Shown here piece after piece: positions 62,181-64,000 of a DNA stretch of 64,000 nt (the stretch's first letter is position 1; the number at the start of each line of letters is the position of its first letter). Below the pieces are notes generated by a model, which was given only the letters and a program-made list of their open reading frames with translations, was not told the DNA's origin and did no database searches. The DNA is taken from contig JACKCM010000005.1 of the NCBI GenBank assembly GCA_020634035.1, forward strand, positions 682,001 to 746,000, written 5' to 3'. Position numbers and translations under genes: made by a program. Source of the stretch: Candidatus Obscuribacterales bacterium. GTDB taxonomy: Bacteria; Cyanobacteriota; Vampirovibrionia; Obscuribacterales; Obscuribacteraceae.

Positions 62181-62903
62181 ATGAAGACCGTATTTCCTAA
62201 GACGCTGACTCCATTGATCGCTCTCGTCTTAATAGCTTTATCCAGTGTCGCTTCTGCCCAGGGTGGCGGCAAAGAAGCCAGCCTGGCCAGTGCCGTAGCC
62301 GCCTTTAAGAGCAAAGACTACAAATCTTCTCTTAACTACTGTAATCAGGCAATTCGCGCCAACCCGACCGACATAGGAGCGCATTACTACAAAGCTCTAT
62401 CTCTGCACTACATGAATCAGATCTCCCAGGCTAAGCAAGAATATGAATGGGTAGCCAAAACCGGTAATAACTCGCTTGCCGCCAATGCCCAAAAAGCGCT
62501 TGCCGGTCTCGAGAAACGCAACAGTTCCTACCAGGGCAGCAGCGGCAGTTCATCGGCTTCTTCGGGGTCATCTTCCTCTTCAGGCGGCTATTCTAGATAC
62601 AGCAGCCGTAAACCTAAAGTGCTTGATTTCTATACGACCTGGTGCGGTCCCTGTAAGATGCTTGCCCCTATTCTTGAGACCGTGGAACGAAGTTATTCCG
62701 GCCGGGTAGAGTTTCAGAGACTGGACGCTGAAGCTCCTCAGAACGCGGCACTTGTCAGTCAGTACAAGATAAGAGCCTACCCCACCGTGATATTTCTCGA
62801 TAGAAACGGCAAAGAAGCTCAACGGATGCGCGGCGTTCCCGGGGGAAGCGAAGCAGAAGTTGCCGATGCGCTCAAACATTACATAGATCCGCTGCTCAAA
62901 TAG
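62181..62903 (+). CDS. Exported TPR-thioredoxin protein (Cys paralogue)
   Basis: 240-residue exported protein with a signal peptide (about 1-24, VASAQ), TPR-like helices (about 30-110), a Ser/Gly-rich linker and a thioredoxin domain (about 138-240) with DFYTTWCGPCKMLAP and YPTVIFLDRNGK. It should act as a thiol-disulfide exchanger outside the cytoplasm. Its architecture and sequence match the selenoprotein at 53070-53744, except that Cys replaces Sec. AGGGAG precedes the ATG at 62181; an upstream extension is rejected. Confidence 0.9.
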   Translation: MKTVFPKTLTPLIALVLIALSSVASAQGGGKEASLASAVAAFKSKDYKSSLNYCNQAIRANPTDIGAHYYKALSLHYMNQISQAKQEYEWVAKTGNNSLAANAQKALAGLEKRNSSYQGSSGSSSASSGSSSSSGGYSRYSSRKPKVLDFYTTWCGPCKMLAPILETVERSYSGRVEFQRLDAEAPQNAALVSQYKIRAYPTVIFLDRNGKEAQRMRGVPGGSEAEVADALKHYIDPLLK

Positions 62904-62907
62904 CGAA

Positions 62908-64000
62908 TTAAAAGTGCATATAGCGCCAGACTTCTTCCATTAACTTTTGCACCGCCGCCAGTGTCTTGGGTCGGTCCAGGGGCTTGCCCACGATGCAGGA
63001 TAGCGCCAGTTCCTCTAAGCGAGAATCAAAGCCGCTGAGCTCTTTAGAAAGCTCCAGCTTTGCTCCTTTGAGCCTGAAGGTTCTGCCGGTTATGAGCTTA
63101 TATAAAACCCTTCCGGTGGCGACCACCGCCGCCTCTTCGGTGTCTCCTCTGACGCCGAGATCGGCATATTCTGAGACGTTTGAGAAGCTTATCTCGGTAT
63201 GGTTGTCGGGGACATGGGCGTCGACCTTGGCGATCAAACGACCGTCAGGCATGACACAAAGCCAGATTTGAGAGACAGAGAAAAGATCGGAACAGATTCG
63301 ATTGAGCGAAGGGAACATGTCTTCTTTATCCGGTCCGAACTTTTGTCTGGTTTCGATTAAGGCTCGGCTGGGCCGAAACTCGGCTTCGACAGAAGCCGCT
63401 TTCTTCAGGGCGTCCACCACCGGAATCATCACACTGAGAGCGGTTTTACCATCGAATCGACCGCACTGGTTGAGCACCTGTAAAAGTCCGACTCCATTGA
63501 CGCGGTCCTGTACCCTGACGTGATAGTCGCCGTATTTATGGTTGGGGTGGGCGAAAGTGCCGTATTCCAAAACCTTGACCAGATGGGGATGGCGGACCCG
63601 GCTCAAGATAAAATCGGCTCTTTCATAGTACTCTCGGGGATTGCTTCTATGATCCGGGGAGCTTATCTCAATCATGGACGGATAATCGTCTGCCAGGCGC
63701 CTTGAATAAATGAACTCTCTGCGGTTGGCCAAGCCTTGGTTACGCAGACGCCAGCCGGTCTCCAGAGCACGGTCTAATCCGGAGCAAAGCAGATGTTCTA
63801 GAAACGGTGAGCGGGGAAGCTTCTCGGATTCCCTGGCGTCCAATTCCATCTCTCCATTAACCAGAGAGTTGAGACGGGCGCTGTCTATATAAAGAATCGG
63901 CGGCTCGGTAGAAACATCCGGCGAATCCAGGCGGGTCGAAGGAGGAAAATGCTCATATTCCGGGATGTCTATGCGGTAGCCGTTAACCCCGCCAAAACGC
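62908..64000 (-). CDS. Pseudokinase-like protein (5' end beyond window)
   Basis: At least 364 residues; the frame stays open to the right edge, so the start lies outside. The visible part resembles a protein kinase: ERADFILSRVRHPHLVKVLEYG matches the helix-C to strand-4 region, VNGVGLLQVLNQCGRFDG the hinge, and AVVATGRVLYKLITGRTF the helix-F region. Key catalytic elements are missing: the HRD position reads EFRPSRALI, and the DFG region reads IAKVDAHVP. A scaffold or regulatory pseudokinase is likely. It ends four bases from the convergent thioredoxin gene. Confidence 0.68.
   Translation of the reverse strand, partial: RFGGVNGYRIDIPEYEHFPPSTRLDSPDVSTEPPILYIDSARLNSLVNGEMELDARESEKLPRSPFLEHLLCSGLDRALETGWRLRNQGLANRREFIYSRRLADDYPSMIEISSPDHRSNPREYYERADFILSRVRHPHLVKVLEYGTFAHPNHKYGDYHVRVQDRVNGVGLLQVLNQCGRFDGKTALSVMIPVVDALKKAASVEAEFRPSRALIETRQKFGPDKEDMFPSLNRICSDLFSVSQIWLCVMPDGRLIAKVDAHVPDNHTEISFSNVSEYADLGVRGDTEEAAVVATGRVLYKLITGRTFRLKGAKLELSKELSGFDSRLEELALSCIVGKPLDRPKTLAAVQKLMEEVWRYMHF

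Overview
The window looks like chromosomal DNA (about half G+C) from a non-photosynthetic relative of Cyanobacteria, probably of the Melainabacteria/Vampirovibrionia type such as Obscuribacterales. This is inferred from DUF3370- and DUF1574-like proteins, which are typical of Cyanobacteria, together with many TPR lipoproteins, very long low-complexity proteins and no photosynthesis genes. I see no rRNA, tRNA, IS element, prophage or CRISPR array. Most genes are ordinary housekeeping or accessory genes in short operons.

Layout. 1-8372: PrsW-type protease (cut by the window edge), amidase, a KSEEK-repeat membrane protein with a TPR lipoprotein, and a 1264-aa protein that has the regulatory N-domains of a PilB/GspE ATPase but no motor. 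8829-12864: HAD hydrolase, two FKBP isomerases, a small-molecule kinase, a Lon N-domain protein, a SelW-like selenoprotein and a ferritin-like protein. 12972-18927: two unknown proteins and a NatAB-type ABC exporter whose second permease is fused to a CPBP protease. 19051-28491: a DUF3370 / FCP1-like phosphatase / lipase-maturation-factor operon, an HPF-cold-shock fusion, paired membrane proteins, a HerA-like ATPase and a tandem universal stress protein. 28512-42395: methyltransferase, paired membrane proteins, nucleotidyltransferase, Rieske oxygenase, VOC and SAF proteins, asparagine synthetase, and a polysaccharide/lipid glycosylation cluster (GT2, GT39, epimerase, DUF1574). 42401-51753: pseudo-receiver, MFS transporter, fasciclin, ACT-ACT, peptide deformylase, esterase, ABC-F, TPR lipoprotein, LMW-PTP and GIY-YIG. 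51723-64000: LRR protein, Sec-containing thioredoxin, an OGT-like glycosyltransferase, a sulfide-oxidation operon with a divergent ArsR regulator, TerC, a Cys thioredoxin and a pseudokinase-like protein.

The main discovery is three genes read through an in-frame TGA, each with a hairpin 11-16 nt downstream of the TGA that resembles a bacterial SECIS element. They are a SelW-like protein (CGAU motif, 12135-12377), a TPR-thioredoxin with a URPC active site (53070-53744; a Cys paralogue lies at 62181-62903), and a 57-aa membrane protein with a U-x3-C motif at the end of the sulfide-oxidation operon (56306-56479). TGA also ends many ordinary genes here, so this is selenocysteine recoding rather than a changed genetic code. 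Conventional ORF calling would truncate, split or miss all three.

The sulfide operon (rhodanese-YgaP, TauE/SafE exporter, persulfide dioxygenase-rhodanese, SQR, membrane selenoprotein) forms a plausible route from sulfide through persulfide to sulfite and export. It is probably repressed by the divergently encoded ArsR protein. The small selenoprotein may be an undescribed redox partner in this route.
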